The translations under genes were made by a program, and so were the position numbers. Shown one piece after another: positions 42,423 through 51,050 of a stretch of 64,000 nt of DNA. Origin of the DNA: an uncultured Eubacteriales bacterium (GTDB lineage Bacteria; Bacillota; Clostridia; Oscillospirales; CAG-272); the NCBI GenBank assembly GCA_934486825.1, contig CAKSQF010000005.1:51223-115222 (forward strand), read 5' to 3'. Numbering within the stretch: position 1 is the first letter of the stretch; every line of letters begins with the position of its first letter. The notes beneath the pieces are model-generated. The model was not told where the DNA came from, made no database searches, and worked only from the letters and a program-made list of their open reading frames with translations.

Positions 42423-43799
42423 ATGGAATACCGTACAGAACATGATTCAATGGGCGAGATGAAGGTCAGAGCCGACAGACTCTGGGGAGCACAGACTCAG
42501 AGGAGCCTTGAGAATTTCAGAATAGGCGTGGATATAGAGACAATGCCGCGCGAGATCACGCACGCGTTCGGAATACTGAAAAAGGCGGCGGCTCTTGCCA
42601 ATGCCGAGCTTCGCCCGGACAAAATGACAAAGGAAAAGCTGGATGCGATCTGCACAGCCTGCGACGAGGTCGCAAGCGGCAGCCTTGACGATCATTTTCC
42701 GCTTGTCGTGTGGCAGACGGGCTCGGGTACGCAGTCAAACATGAATGCAAACGAGGTCATAGCAAACCGCGCAAATCAGATCGCGGGCAAAAAGCTCTGC
42801 CATCCGAACGACGATATAAACATGAGCCAGTCGTCGAACGACACATTCCCGACCGCAATGCATATCTGTGCGATACTTGCGATCGAGGACAAGCTGATCC
42901 CGGCAATCGAAGGACTTGTCGAAACATTCAGACGTCTTGAAAAGGAAAACGAGGGTATCGTCAAATCGGGACGCACTCATCTCCAGGACGCGACTCCGAT
43001 CGCGTTCAGTCAGGAGATATCCGGCTGGCGTTCGAGTCTTGAACGCGACATCGAGCTTCTGAAGCTTGCGTCCGCTCCGCTCTGCACACTTGCGCTCGGC
43101 GGAACGGCTGTCGGAACGGGGCTGAATGCACCGAAGGGATTTGCGGAGCTTGTGGCAAAAAAGGCGGCGATGCTCACGGGCAAGCCGTTTGTCACCGGCG
43201 AGAACAAATTCCACTGCCTGACATCAAAGGACGAGCTTGTGTTTGCGCACGGCGCGATCAAAGCGACCGCCTGCGATATGATGAAGATTGCGAACGATGT
43301 GCGCTGGCTTGCGTCCGGTCCGCGTGACGGTCTCGGAGAGATACATATTCCCGAAAACGAGCCGGGCTCGTCGATAATGCCCGGAAAGGTCAATCCGACC
43401 CAGTGCGAGGCGGTTACTATGGTTGCCGTTCAGGTCATGGGTAACGACGTTGCGGTCGGAGTTGCCGCATCTCAGGGCAATTTCGAGCTGAACGTATTCA
43501 TGCCGGTTGCAATATACAATTTCCTTCAGTCGGCACGTCTGCTTGCCGAGGCGATCGTTTCGTTCAACAAGAACTGTGCGTCGGGCATTACCGCAAACAG
43601 AGAGAAGATGAATCACAATCTGCATAACTCTCTGATGCTCGTTACCGCGCTCAATCCGTATATCGGCTACGAAAATGCCGCAAAAACGGCAAAAAAGGCT
43701 TATAAAGACAACATTTCACTGAAAGAGGCGTGTGTGGAGCTCGGATTCCTGACTGCCGAAAAATTCGACGAAGTGTTCCATCCCGAGCAGATGATCTGA
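42423..43799 (+). CDS. fumC: Class II fumarate hydratase FumC
   Basis: 458 residues, normal length. Motifs TGSGTQSNMNANEVIANRA, HPNDDINMSQSSNDTFPTAMH, SGRTHLQDATP and the superfamily signature GSSIMPGKVNPTQCEA with the catalytic Ser loop. It is the oxygen-stable, cluster-free fumarase. In this anaerobe the expected direction is malate to fumarate, feeding the fumarate reductase eight genes on. The closest relatives in the superfamily (aspartase, argininosuccinate lyase) differ in the first two motifs. Confidence 0.95.
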   Translation: MEYRTEHDSMGEMKVRADRLWGAQTQRSLENFRIGVDIETMPREITHAFGILKKAAALANAELRPDKMTKEKLDAICTACDEVASGSLDDHFPLVVWQTGSGTQSNMNANEVIANRANQIAGKKLCHPNDDINMSQSSNDTFPTAMHICAILAIEDKLIPAIEGLVETFRRLEKENEGIVKSGRTHLQDATPIAFSQEISGWRSSLERDIELLKLASAPLCTLALGGTAVGTGLNAPKGFAELVAKKAAMLTGKPFVTGENKFHCLTSKDELVFAHGAIKATACDMMKIANDVRWLASGPRDGLGEIHIPENEPGSSIMPGKVNPTQCEAVTMVAVQVMGNDVAVGVAASQGNFELNVFMPVAIYNFLQSARLLAEAIVSFNKNCASGITANREKMNHNLHNSLMLVTALNPYIGYENAAKTAKKAYKDNISLKEACVELGFLTAEKFDEVFHPEQMI

Positions 43800-43828
43800 T
43801 CGGGACAGAAAGGTGGTCTGATTTACAT

Positions 43829-44641
43829 ATGAAGGTCAGTTATTTTCCCGGCTGTACCCTGCGCACGAAGGCTGTCGAGCTTGACCGTTATGCAAGAGCC
43901 TCGGCAAGAGCGCTCGGGGTCGAGCTTTGCGAGGTCGACGACTGGCAGTGCTGCGGCGGCGTGTTTGTCTCGGCAAAGGACGAGATTGCGTCAAAGCTGT
44001 CATCGGTGCGGGCGCTTGTCTGCGCAAGAGACAGAGGAACACCGCTTGTATCGGTATGCTCGGCATGTCACAATGTCATAAAGCAGACCGAGCATGCCAT
44101 CAGCACGGACGGCACCTTTGCCGAGCGCGTCAATAATTACATGGCGCAGGACAGAGAGCCGAAGGCGCCCTATTACGGCGGGGTAAAGGTGATACATTAT
44201 CTTGAGCTGCTGCGCGATATCATAGGCTTTGACAAAATAAAAGCGGCTGTGAAAAATCCGCTTACCGGCAAAAGGATCGCGGCATATTACGGATGCATGC
44301 TTCTGCGTCCCGGCAAGGTTATGGAGCTTGACGACGTTGAAAATCCGAAGGTAATGGAGGAGCTTATAACCGTGCTCGGCGGTGAACCGGTTGTTTATCC
44401 GATGAGAAACGAATGCTGCGGCGGATATACCCTGCTTGAGGACAGGCAGGCGGCGCTCAGCCGTGCCGCCGAAATCGGAGAGAGCGCGGCGGGACACGGT
44501 GCGGACATGATAGTGACCGCATGCCCGCTCTGCAAATACAATCTTGAAAAGAGCGGCGGAGAACTGCCGACGGTATATTTTACCGAGCTTCTTGCGGAGG
44601 CGCTCGGGGTGAAGGAGGAAGCAGATGCAGACAAGAGATAA
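43829..44641 (+). CDS. hdrB: Heterodisulfide reductase-like subunit HdrB
   Basis: 270 residues from the ATG at 43829 with GAAAGGTGG upstream. Both CCG domains are complete: Cys9-x31-Cys41-Cys42-x34-Cys77-x2-Cys80 and Cys156-x39-Cys196-Cys197-x34-Cys232-x2-Cys235. In methanogens these ligate the two noncubane 4Fe-4S clusters that cleave the CoM-CoB disulfide. Bacteria lack that substrate, so the physiological acceptor here must be something else. It overlaps hdrC by 17 bp. Confidence 0.9.
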   Translation: MKVSYFPGCTLRTKAVELDRYARASARALGVELCEVDDWQCCGGVFVSAKDEIASKLSSVRALVCARDRGTPLVSVCSACHNVIKQTEHAISTDGTFAERVNNYMAQDREPKAPYYGGVKVIHYLELLRDIIGFDKIKAAVKNPLTGKRIAAYYGCMLLRPGKVMELDDVENPKVMEELITVLGGEPVVYPMRNECCGGYTLLEDRQAALSRAAEIGESAAGHGADMIVTACPLCKYNLEKSGGELPTVYFTELLAEALGVKEEADADKR

Positions 44642-45020
44642 AGAGCTTGCGAAGGAACAGATAGTGCGTATGAGCGGAGTCGATGTGCGCAAATGCATGC
44701 GCTGCGGCAAATGCTCAGGGACCTGCCCGTCCTACGACGAAATGGAATATCATCCGCATCAGTTTGTCTATATGGTTGAAAACGGAGATATCGAAACGCT
44801 TATGAAGTCGGAATCGGCATACAAATGCCTTTCCTGCTTTGCATGCGTGGACCGTTGTCCCAGAGGGGTCGAGCCTGCGAAAATCATAGAGGCGCTGCGC
44901 CTTCTGGTCATCCGCAAAAAGGACGGCAATCACATGACAGCCGACGATATCCCCGCGCTTGTCGATGACGATCTGCCCCAGCAGGCGATAGTCAGCGCGC
45001 TTCGCAAATATTCAAAGTAA
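44625..45020 (+). CDS. hdrC: Heterodisulfide reductase-like subunit HdrC
   Basis: 131 residues with two 4Fe-4S motifs, Cys24, 27, 30, 34 (KCMRCGKCSGTCPSY) and Cys68, 71, 74, 78 (KCLSCFACVDRCPRG). HdrC carries electrons from HdrA to HdrB. The short length and the position between hdrB and hdrA match bacterial Hdr-Flx operons. Confidence 0.9.
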   Translation: MQTRDKELAKEQIVRMSGVDVRKCMRCGKCSGTCPSYDEMEYHPHQFVYMVENGDIETLMKSESAYKCLSCFACVDRCPRGVEPAKIIEALRLLVIRKKDGNHMTADDIPALVDDDLPQQAIVSALRKYSK

Positions 45021-45039
45021 TTACAAAAGAAAGGACGGA

Positions 45040-45072
45040 GGAGCTTTTTGCGCGTAAAAGGCAAAAAGCTCC
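45040..45072 (+). promoter_or_regulatory. Hairpin in the hdrC-hdrA gap, between ribosome site and hdrA start
   Basis: Perfect 12-bp stem GGAGCTTTTTGC (45040-45051), nine-base loop, GCAAAAAGCTCC (45061-45072). The only good purine-rich ribosome site (GGACGGAGGAG) is at its left foot and the hdrA ATG is at 45082. If folded, the stem either hides the site or brings it near the start. Confidence 0.6.
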
Positions 45073-45081
45073 GGATGAGAT

Positions 45082-47076
45082 ATGCAAAGAATCGGAGTAT
45101 TTGTCTGCCACTGCGGAACAAACATCGCCGGCACGGTTGACGTTGCGGCTGTCGCGGCGGCACTCGGCAAAGAGCCGGGCGTCGTTTTCTCAGCCGATTA
45201 TCAGTACATGTGTTCGCAGGCGGGACAGGATCTGATAAAGGACGCGGTGAAGGAGCATCGGCTTACCGGAATAGTCGTCTGTTCCTGTTCGCCCCGCATG
45301 CACGAGGCAACCTTCAGAAAAACGGCTGCCGCGGCGGGGATCAACCCCTACATGGTCGAGATCGCAAACATACGCGAGCAGTGCTCGTGGGTACACAAGG
45401 ACAAACAGACAGGAACCGAGAAGGCGATCATACTCGGCAGAGCGGCAATCGCAAAGGTCTGCCTGAACTCGCCGCTTACCCCCGGCGAAAGCCCGGTGAC
45501 AAAGAGAGCGCTTGTGATCGGCGGCGGCATCGCGGGTATACAGACCGCGCTTGATATTGCCGACGCGGGATTCCCGGTCGATATCGTTGAAACAAAGCCG
45601 ACGATCGGCGGCAAAATGGCACAGCTTGACAAGACCTTTCCGACGCTTGACTGCGCGGCGTGCATACTGACGCCGAAAATGGTCGATTGTGCGCAGAACG
45701 AGAACATCCGTATATTTTCCTATTCGGAGGTAACCGGTGTCAAGGGCTTTGTCGGAAATTTCGACGTCACCATAAAGCGCAAGGCGAGATATGTAAAAGA
45801 GGATGTCTGTACCGGATGCGGAGCATGCACCGAAAAGTGTCCTCAGAGGAAGGTGCCGAACGAATTCAATCTCGGCATGGACAACCGCCGTGCGATCTAC
45901 ATTCCGTTTGCGCAGGCGGTTCCGAAGGTCGCAACCATCGACCCGAACTACTGCACGATGCTCAAAACAGGCAAGTGCGGAGTCTGCTCCAAGGTGTGCA
46001 CGGCAGGTGCGATCGATTACAAGGCAAAGGACGAATACATAGAGGAAAAGTACGGTGCGATCGTGGTCGCAACCGGCTTCAATCCGATTTCGATGGAAAA
46101 GTTCGACGAATTTGCCTACTCGCAGTCGAAGGATGTAATTACTTCGCTGGAGCTTGAGCGTCTGATGAACGCCGCAGGTCCGACAGGCGGAACACTGCTC
46201 CGTCCGTCCGACGGAACACATCCGCATACGATAGTTTTCGTCCAGTGCGTCGGTTCGAGATGCGCGGCATGCTCGGACAAGGGCAAGGAATACTGCTCCA
46301 AAATATGCTGTATGTATACCGCAAAGCACGCAATGCTTATCCGTGACAAATATCCGGACACCGAGGTGTACGTGTTCTATATCGACGTGCGCACACCCGG
46401 CAAGAATTTCGACGAATTTTACCGTCGTGCCGTTGAGGAATACGGCGTGCATTACATAAAGGGCATGGTCGGCAAGGTCTGCCCGGAGGGCGGAAAGCTT
46501 AAAGTAAGAGCGTCCGATCTTATTTACGGCAAACAGCTTCATATCGATGCCGATATGGTGGTGCTTGCCGCCGCAATCGAGCCGGATAAATCGGCAAGAG
46601 GACTTGCGACCATGCTTACCGCAAGTATGGATACCAACGATTTCTTCACCGAGGCTCACCCCAAGCTGCGCCCGGTCGAAAGCCCGACAGCCGGAGTGTT
46701 CCTTTCGGGAACCTGTCAGGGACCGAAGGATATCCCCGAGACGGTTGCGCAGGCGGGAGCCGCCGCATCGAAGGTCATCGGTCTGCTCTGCAAGAACAAG
46801 CTGACAGGCAACCCCTGCGTCGCACATTCGGACGAGCTGATGTGCAACGGCTGTTCGACATGTGAAAAGGTCTGCCCGTACGGCGCGATATCCTATATTG
46901 ACAAAGAATTCAGAATGCCCGACAGAACGACGAGAGTCCGCAGAGTTGCGGTCGTGAACGAGGCTGTGTGCCAGGGATGCGGCGCCTGCACGGTCGCATG
47001 TATGTCGGGAGCGATGGATCTGCGCGGGTTCACCGTTAAACAGATCATGGCGGAGGTGGATGCAATATGCAGATGA
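45082..47076 (+). CDS. hdrA: Heterodisulfide reductase-like flavoprotein HdrA
   Basis: 664 residues. N-terminal domain with FVCHCGTNIAGTVDV and CSCSPRMHE, then the FAD-binding core (VIGGGIAGIQTALDIADAG), the HdrA-specific cysteine region (TLDCAACILTPKMVD), ferredoxin clusters (CTGCGACTEKCPQRK, CGVCSKVCTAGAID) and two C-terminal 4Fe-4S motifs (CNGCSTCEKVCPYGA, CQGCGACTVACMSGA). The flavin of HdrA is the bifurcation site in known complexes, splitting electron pairs between a low-potential ferredoxin branch and the HdrCB branch. An in-frame stop lies just upstream of the ATG, so the start is firm. Confidence 0.93.
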   Translation: MQRIGVFVCHCGTNIAGTVDVAAVAAALGKEPGVVFSADYQYMCSQAGQDLIKDAVKEHRLTGIVVCSCSPRMHEATFRKTAAAAGINPYMVEIANIREQCSWVHKDKQTGTEKAIILGRAAIAKVCLNSPLTPGESPVTKRALVIGGGIAGIQTALDIADAGFPVDIVETKPTIGGKMAQLDKTFPTLDCAACILTPKMVDCAQNENIRIFSYSEVTGVKGFVGNFDVTIKRKARYVKEDVCTGCGACTEKCPQRKVPNEFNLGMDNRRAIYIPFAQAVPKVATIDPNYCTMLKTGKCGVCSKVCTAGAIDYKAKDEYIEEKYGAIVVATGFNPISMEKFDEFAYSQSKDVITSLELERLMNAAGPTGGTLLRPSDGTHPHTIVFVQCVGSRCAACSDKGKEYCSKICCMYTAKHAMLIRDKYPDTEVYVFYIDVRTPGKNFDEFYRRAVEEYGVHYIKGMVGKVCPEGGKLKVRASDLIYGKQLHIDADMVVLAAAIEPDKSARGLATMLTASMDTNDFFTEAHPKLRPVESPTAGVFLSGTCQGPKDIPETVAQAGAAASKVIGLLCKNKLTGNPCVAHSDELMCNGCSTCEKVCPYGAISYIDKEFRMPDRTTRVRRVAVVNEAVCQGCGACTVACMSGAMDLRGFTVKQIMAEVDAICR

Positions 47077-47504
47077 ACGAAGAATATAAACCGCTGATAG
47101 TTGCCTTTTGCTGCAACTGGTGCTCGTATGCGGGAGCCGATCTGGCAGGCAACAACAGACTGAACTATCCTGCCGATGTCAAGATAATCCGTGTACCCTG
47201 CTCGTGCAGAGTAAACCCCACCTTTGTGCTCCGTGCCTTTGAAAGAGGGGCGGACGGCGTGATAATCTGCGGCTGTCACCCCGGCGACTGCCATTATACC
47301 ACCGGCAACTACTATACGAGACGCCGTATGAAGCTGCTTTTCTCAATGCTCGATTATCTCGGCATCGAAAAGGAGCGCACCCGTGTCGAATGGGTCAGCG
47401 CGGCAGAGGGCGCAAAATTTGCCGCAACGATGAACGATTTTGTACAGAAAGTCGCCGCCCTCGGCGAAAACAAGAGACTGGAGGATCTGAGATGCAAGAA
47501 ATGA
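47067..47504 (+). CDS. flxD: FlxD/MvhD-like iron-sulfur subunit
   Basis: 145 residues, MvhD/FlpD family: AFCCNWCSYAGAD (Cys15, 16, 19), VPCSCRVNP and IICGCHPGDCHY supply the 2Fe-2S and other ligands. In the complexes of methanogens and in bacterial Flx-Hdr this small protein passes electrons from the input module to HdrA. It overlaps hdrA by 10 bp and flxC by 13 bp. Confidence 0.9.
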   Translation: MQMNEEYKPLIVAFCCNWCSYAGADLAGNNRLNYPADVKIIRVPCSCRVNPTFVLRAFERGADGVIICGCHPGDCHYTTGNYYTRRRMKLLFSMLDYLGIEKERTRVEWVSAAEGAKFAATMNDFVQKVAALGENKRLEDLRCKK

Positions 47505-48472
47505 TCGGAAATACGCTTGTTTCAAGAGCGGCAGAACTGCTTGACGAGGGAAAGATCGGACGCGTGCTCGGCTGGCGCAGAGGCGAGTTCGGCTATGATG
47601 TGACCCCTGCGGTCTTTCACAGCAGAGAAGAGCTTGAAAAGGATTTTGTTTTCGGCGATTTCTGCGGCGCAAATCTTTCCAAATATCTCGTTAAAGAGAT
47701 GAACAAATCGAATGACAAAATAGGAATATTCCTGAAGCCCTGCGATTGTTACAGCTTCAATCAGCTGCTTACCGAGCATCGCTTTGACCGCGAACGGGTC
47801 TACGCGATCGGTGTCCCCTGCGAGGGCATGATCGATGTCAACAGACTCAGAGAGGCGGCGGACGGAATCGCGTCGCTGAGCGTTTCGGGAGACAAAATTA
47901 CGGTGGATACTCTCTATGACGGCGAAAAGCTGTTCGATAAGGCGGATTTTCTCCCCGACAGATGCAGAAACTGCAGAACGAAAAAGCATGTTGCATACGA
48001 CGAGCTGATCGGCGACGAGGGAGAAATGCTTGACAGCCACCGCTTCGACGAGGTCGAAAGGATCGAAAAGCTGACTCCCGACGAGCGTTTTGCCTTCTGG
48101 CAGGGTGAGCTGTCGAGGTGCATACGCTGTAATGCCTGCCGCGACGTCTGCCCCGCGTGTACCTGCGAGAAATGCGTTTTCGACAACCCGAACTCGGGCG
48201 TTGAAAACAAAGCCGCGGCAAATTCGTTTGAAGAAAAAATGTTCCATATAATCCGTGCCTTCCATGTGGCGGGACGCTGTACCGACTGCGGAGAATGTTC
48301 GAGGGTCTGCCCCCAGCATATACCGCTCCACCTGCTCAACCGTAAATTCATAAAGGATATCGACGGCTTTTACGGCGACTATCAGGCAGGTGCCGAGGTC
48401 GGGTCAAGGGCTCCGATCGTGAATTTCAACGAAAACGACCCCGAGCCGGCGGTCGCCGACACGAATGTGTGA
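47492..48472 (+). CDS. flxC: FlxC-like 4Fe-4S protein
   Basis: 326 residues from the ATG at 47492 with GGAGG upstream. The first ~210 residues resemble the coenzyme F420 hydrogenase/dehydrogenase beta-subunit fold (KPCDCYSFNQLL, YAIGVPCEGM, CRNCRTKKH). Two 4Fe-4S motifs follow (CIRCNACRDVCPACTC, CTDCGECSRVCPQH). It fits the FlxC position of the FlxABCD NADH-input module described in sulfate reducers and other anaerobes. It may be the point where ferredoxin or the other Flx subunits dock. Confidence 0.82.
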   Translation: MQEMIGNTLVSRAAELLDEGKIGRVLGWRRGEFGYDVTPAVFHSREELEKDFVFGDFCGANLSKYLVKEMNKSNDKIGIFLKPCDCYSFNQLLTEHRFDRERVYAIGVPCEGMIDVNRLREAADGIASLSVSGDKITVDTLYDGEKLFDKADFLPDRCRNCRTKKHVAYDELIGDEGEMLDSHRFDEVERIEKLTPDERFAFWQGELSRCIRCNACRDVCPACTCEKCVFDNPNSGVENKAAANSFEEKMFHIIRAFHVAGRCTDCGECSRVCPQHIPLHLLNRKFIKDIDGFYGDYQAGAEVGSRAPIVNFNENDPEPAVADTNV

Positions 48473-48490
48473 GAAAGCGAGGTAATTACT

Positions 48491-49507
48491 GTGCGTAAAA
48501 TATCACTTGACAGGCTTTCCGCACTTTTCGGGGCGATAAACGAAAGCCGTGCGCTTTATCTGCCGGTTGACAACCGAAAAACGACCTCTTACGAAAGATG
48601 GGACGAAAGCAAGGAGCTGTCGGAGGCTCCGAACAGCTCAAGGAGTCCCAAGGATCTGTTTTTCCCGCAGACCGAAGAGCTTATGGAGTTTAAGGTTGAC
48701 GGCAAAAAGATAGAAATAAACGATCTCAGAAGGGAAAGTGAGGACTTCGTGGTTTTCGGCGTGCGCGCATGCGACGTAAGAAGTCTTGACGTGCTTGACA
48801 GGGTATTCCTTTCCGAGCCGCGCGATACCTTCTACGAAAACAGGAGAGAGCACGGAACGATTATGTCGCTTGCGTGCGGTCGTCCGAGAGAGACCTGCTT
48901 CTGTACTGCCTTCGGGATTGATCCGTCCGAGCCGCATGGCGATATTGCCTGCTGGATGGCAAACGGCGCGCTTTACATGAAGGCGGTCACCGAAAAAGGA
49001 AAGACGCTTGAGGAGGCGCTTTCGGCGGTCACCGAAGCGGCGGAAGATGACGAAATCCTTGAAGAAAAGGCAAGAATTTCGGAGAGAGTCGGAAAGCTTC
49101 CGCTCGCGTCGCTGAAAACCGATGCTTTCGGCGCGGGCAAGACCGAAAAATTCTTTTCGGCACCCGAATGGGCGGAGCTGTCCGAGAGCTGTCTCGGCTG
49201 CGGAAGCTGTACATATGTCTGTCCGACGTGTCAGTGCTACGACATAAAGGACTTCAATACCGGACACTGCGTGAAGAGACTGCGCTGCTGGGATTCCTGC
49301 ATGTATTCCGAGTTTACGAAGATGTCTGCGGGACAGCCGAGACTTACACAGCTTGAACGCTTCCGTCAGCGCTTTATGCATAAGCTGGTCTACTATCCGA
49401 CAAACAACGACGGTATGTTCTCCTGCGTCGGGTGCGGCAGGTGCCTTACGAAATGCCCGATCGGAATGAACATAGTCAAGGTCATGAAAAAACTGGGAGG
49501 AGAATAA
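48491..49507 (+). CDS. flxB: FlxB-like 4Fe-4S protein (AsrA-like)
   Basis: 338 residues from a GTG at 48491 with GCGAGGT upstream. The N-terminal two thirds resemble anaerobic sulfite reductase subunit A (FFPQTEELMEFKVDGKKIE, FGVRACDVRSLDVLDRVFL, CGRPRETCFCTAFG). The C-terminal part has two 4Fe-4S motifs (CLGCGSCTYVCPTCQC, CVGCGRCLTKCPIGM). Together with the next gene it would transfer NADH electrons to the Hdr part. The spacing to flxA is one base. Confidence 0.85.
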   Translation: MRKISLDRLSALFGAINESRALYLPVDNRKTTSYERWDESKELSEAPNSSRSPKDLFFPQTEELMEFKVDGKKIEINDLRRESEDFVVFGVRACDVRSLDVLDRVFLSEPRDTFYENRREHGTIMSLACGRPRETCFCTAFGIDPSEPHGDIACWMANGALYMKAVTEKGKTLEEALSAVTEAAEDDEILEEKARISERVGKLPLASLKTDAFGAGKTEKFFSAPEWAELSESCLGCGSCTYVCPTCQCYDIKDFNTGHCVKRLRCWDSCMYSEFTKMSAGQPRLTQLERFRQRFMHKLVYYPTNNDGMFSCVGCGRCLTKCPIGMNIVKVMKKLGGE

Positions 49508-49508
49508 T

Positions 49509-50342
49509 ATGTCATTCAGAAACGACCCATTGATACCGGTTGTCGGCGTTGTGACCGACATAAGAATCGATACTCCCGACGTGAAGACTTTCAGAGTGGT
49601 GACTCCCGACGGCAAAAAGGCGTTTGAGCATATGCCCGGTCAGTGCGCGATGCTTTCGATCCCCGGGATCGGCGAGGCGATGTTTTCGATAACATCTTCC
49701 CCCACGAACACCGAATACATGGAGTTTTCGATAAAAAAATGCGGATGCGTCACCGACTGGCTCCATTCGATGGAGGTCGGACAGGAGATAACCATACGCG
49801 GACCTTACGGCAGACCTTTCCCGGTGGACACCGAGTTTGCGGGCAAAGATATGCTGTTTATAGCCGGCGGTATCGGACTTGCGCCCCTGCGCTCGGTCAT
49901 AAATTACTGCCGTCACTATCGTGACCGCTACGGAAAGATAGACATTGTGTACGGCTCGCGCTCGATGCAGGATCTTGTCGATTACAGGGAGATCATTGAC
50001 GAATGGGCGGCGGATGCCGGGGTCGAGGTGCATCTCACGATCGACCGCGAACAGCCCGAATGGACGGGTCATGTCGGATTTGTCCCGAACTATGTAAAAG
50101 AGCTTGCTTTTTCGCCCGACAGGACCGCAATACTCTGCGGACCCCCGATAATGATAAAATTCACACTTGCCGGACTTATGGAGCTCGGCTTCGACAAAAC
50201 GCAGGTCTATACCACGCTTGAGCTTCGCATGAAGTGCGGAATAGGCAAGTGCGGCAGATGCAATGTCGGCGCAAAGTATGTCTGCAAGGACGGTCCTGTT
50301 TTCAGGCTTGACGAGCTTGAAGAGCTTCCCGACGAATATTGA
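49509..50342 (+). CDS. flxA: FlxA-like FAD/NAD(P)H-binding subunit
   Basis: 277 residues. FAD domain (HMPGQCAMLSIPGIGEAMFS), NAD(P)-binding domain (LFIAGGIGLAPLRSVINYC and AILCGPPIMIKF) and a C-terminal 2Fe-2S site (MKCGIGKCGRCNVGAKYVCKDG). It belongs with anaerobic sulfite reductase subunit B and hydrogenase gamma subunits. It is the entry point for NADH in the Flx-Hdr complex. NAD versus NADP preference cannot be read with confidence. Confidence 0.9.
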   Translation: MSFRNDPLIPVVGVVTDIRIDTPDVKTFRVVTPDGKKAFEHMPGQCAMLSIPGIGEAMFSITSSPTNTEYMEFSIKKCGCVTDWLHSMEVGQEITIRGPYGRPFPVDTEFAGKDMLFIAGGIGLAPLRSVINYCRHYRDRYGKIDIVYGSRSMQDLVDYREIIDEWAADAGVEVHLTIDREQPEWTGHVGFVPNYVKELAFSPDRTAILCGPPIMIKFTLAGLMELGFDKTQVYTTLELRMKCGIGKCGRCNVGAKYVCKDGPVFRLDELEELPDEY

Positions 50343-50363
50343 TAAGGACAAGAGGTAAATAGA

Positions 50364-51038
50364 ATGGAAAATACGGTTAATGTCTACTTTTTCGGCAAGC
50401 GTTACACTGTTCCCGACGATCTGACGATCATGCGTGCAATGGAATATGCCGGGTACCGGCTGGTGCGCGGATGCGGATGCCGCAACGGTTTTTGCGGCGC
50501 CTGCGCAACCATTTACAGGATAAAGGGGGATCGCACCCTGCATACCTGTCTTGCCTGCCAGACCAAGGTCGAAAACGACATGTATGTGGCAACGCTGCCT
50601 TTCTTCCCGCTTGTAAAGCAGGTATATGACATTGAAAAGATCAAGCCGACCCAGCAGATCATGATGCAGCTCTATCCCGAGATATACGCCTGCGTCGGCT
50701 GCAACGCGTGCACGAAAAGCTGTACTCAGAAGCTGAACGTGATGCAGTATATCGCCTACGCACAGCGCGGCGAATTCGACAAATGCGCCGAAGAATCGTT
50801 TGACTGCGTGATGTGCGGAGTCTGCTCGTCACGTTGCCCTGCGGGTATCTCGCATCCGCAGGTTGCAATGCTTGCACGCAGACTGAACGGCAAATATCTC
50901 GCTCCGAAGTCCGCGCATCTTGAAGAGCGCGTGCGCGAGATAAACGACGGCAGCTTCAAAGAGCTTATCGAAGCACTTATGGATAAGCCGGTCGAAGAGC
51001 TTAAAGAGCTGTACAACAACAGGGACATTGAAAAGTAA
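50364..51038 (+). CDS. frdB: Fumarate reductase/succinate dehydrogenase iron-sulfur subunit, TfrB-N-terminal type
   Basis: 224 residues. 2Fe-2S site GCGCRNGFCGACATI with Cys39-x4-Cys44-x2-Cys47 and Cys62, then two ferredoxin-type motifs (CVGCNACTKSCTQ and CVMCGVCSSRCPAG). This matches the first two thirds of methanogen TfrB, which carries an extra HdrB-like CCG domain at its C-terminus. Here that domain is absent, but a free HdrB is encoded in the same operon. No cytochrome b or membrane anchor gene accompanies it. Confidence 0.85.
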   Translation: MENTVNVYFFGKRYTVPDDLTIMRAMEYAGYRLVRGCGCRNGFCGACATIYRIKGDRTLHTCLACQTKVENDMYVATLPFFPLVKQVYDIEKIKPTQQIMMQLYPEIYACVGCNACTKSCTQKLNVMQYIAYAQRGEFDKCAEESFDCVMCGVCSSRCPAGISHPQVAMLARRLNGKYLAPKSAHLEERVREINDGSFKELIEALMDKPVEELKELYNNRDIEK

Positions 51039-51050
51039 GGAGTGATAAGC

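Noticed and set aside
45190..46827. 545-codon minus-strand frame
   Set aside because: Exact antisense of hdrA; the long open frame comes from the codon pattern of the real gene. The Cys/His/Arg-rich product resembles no protein.
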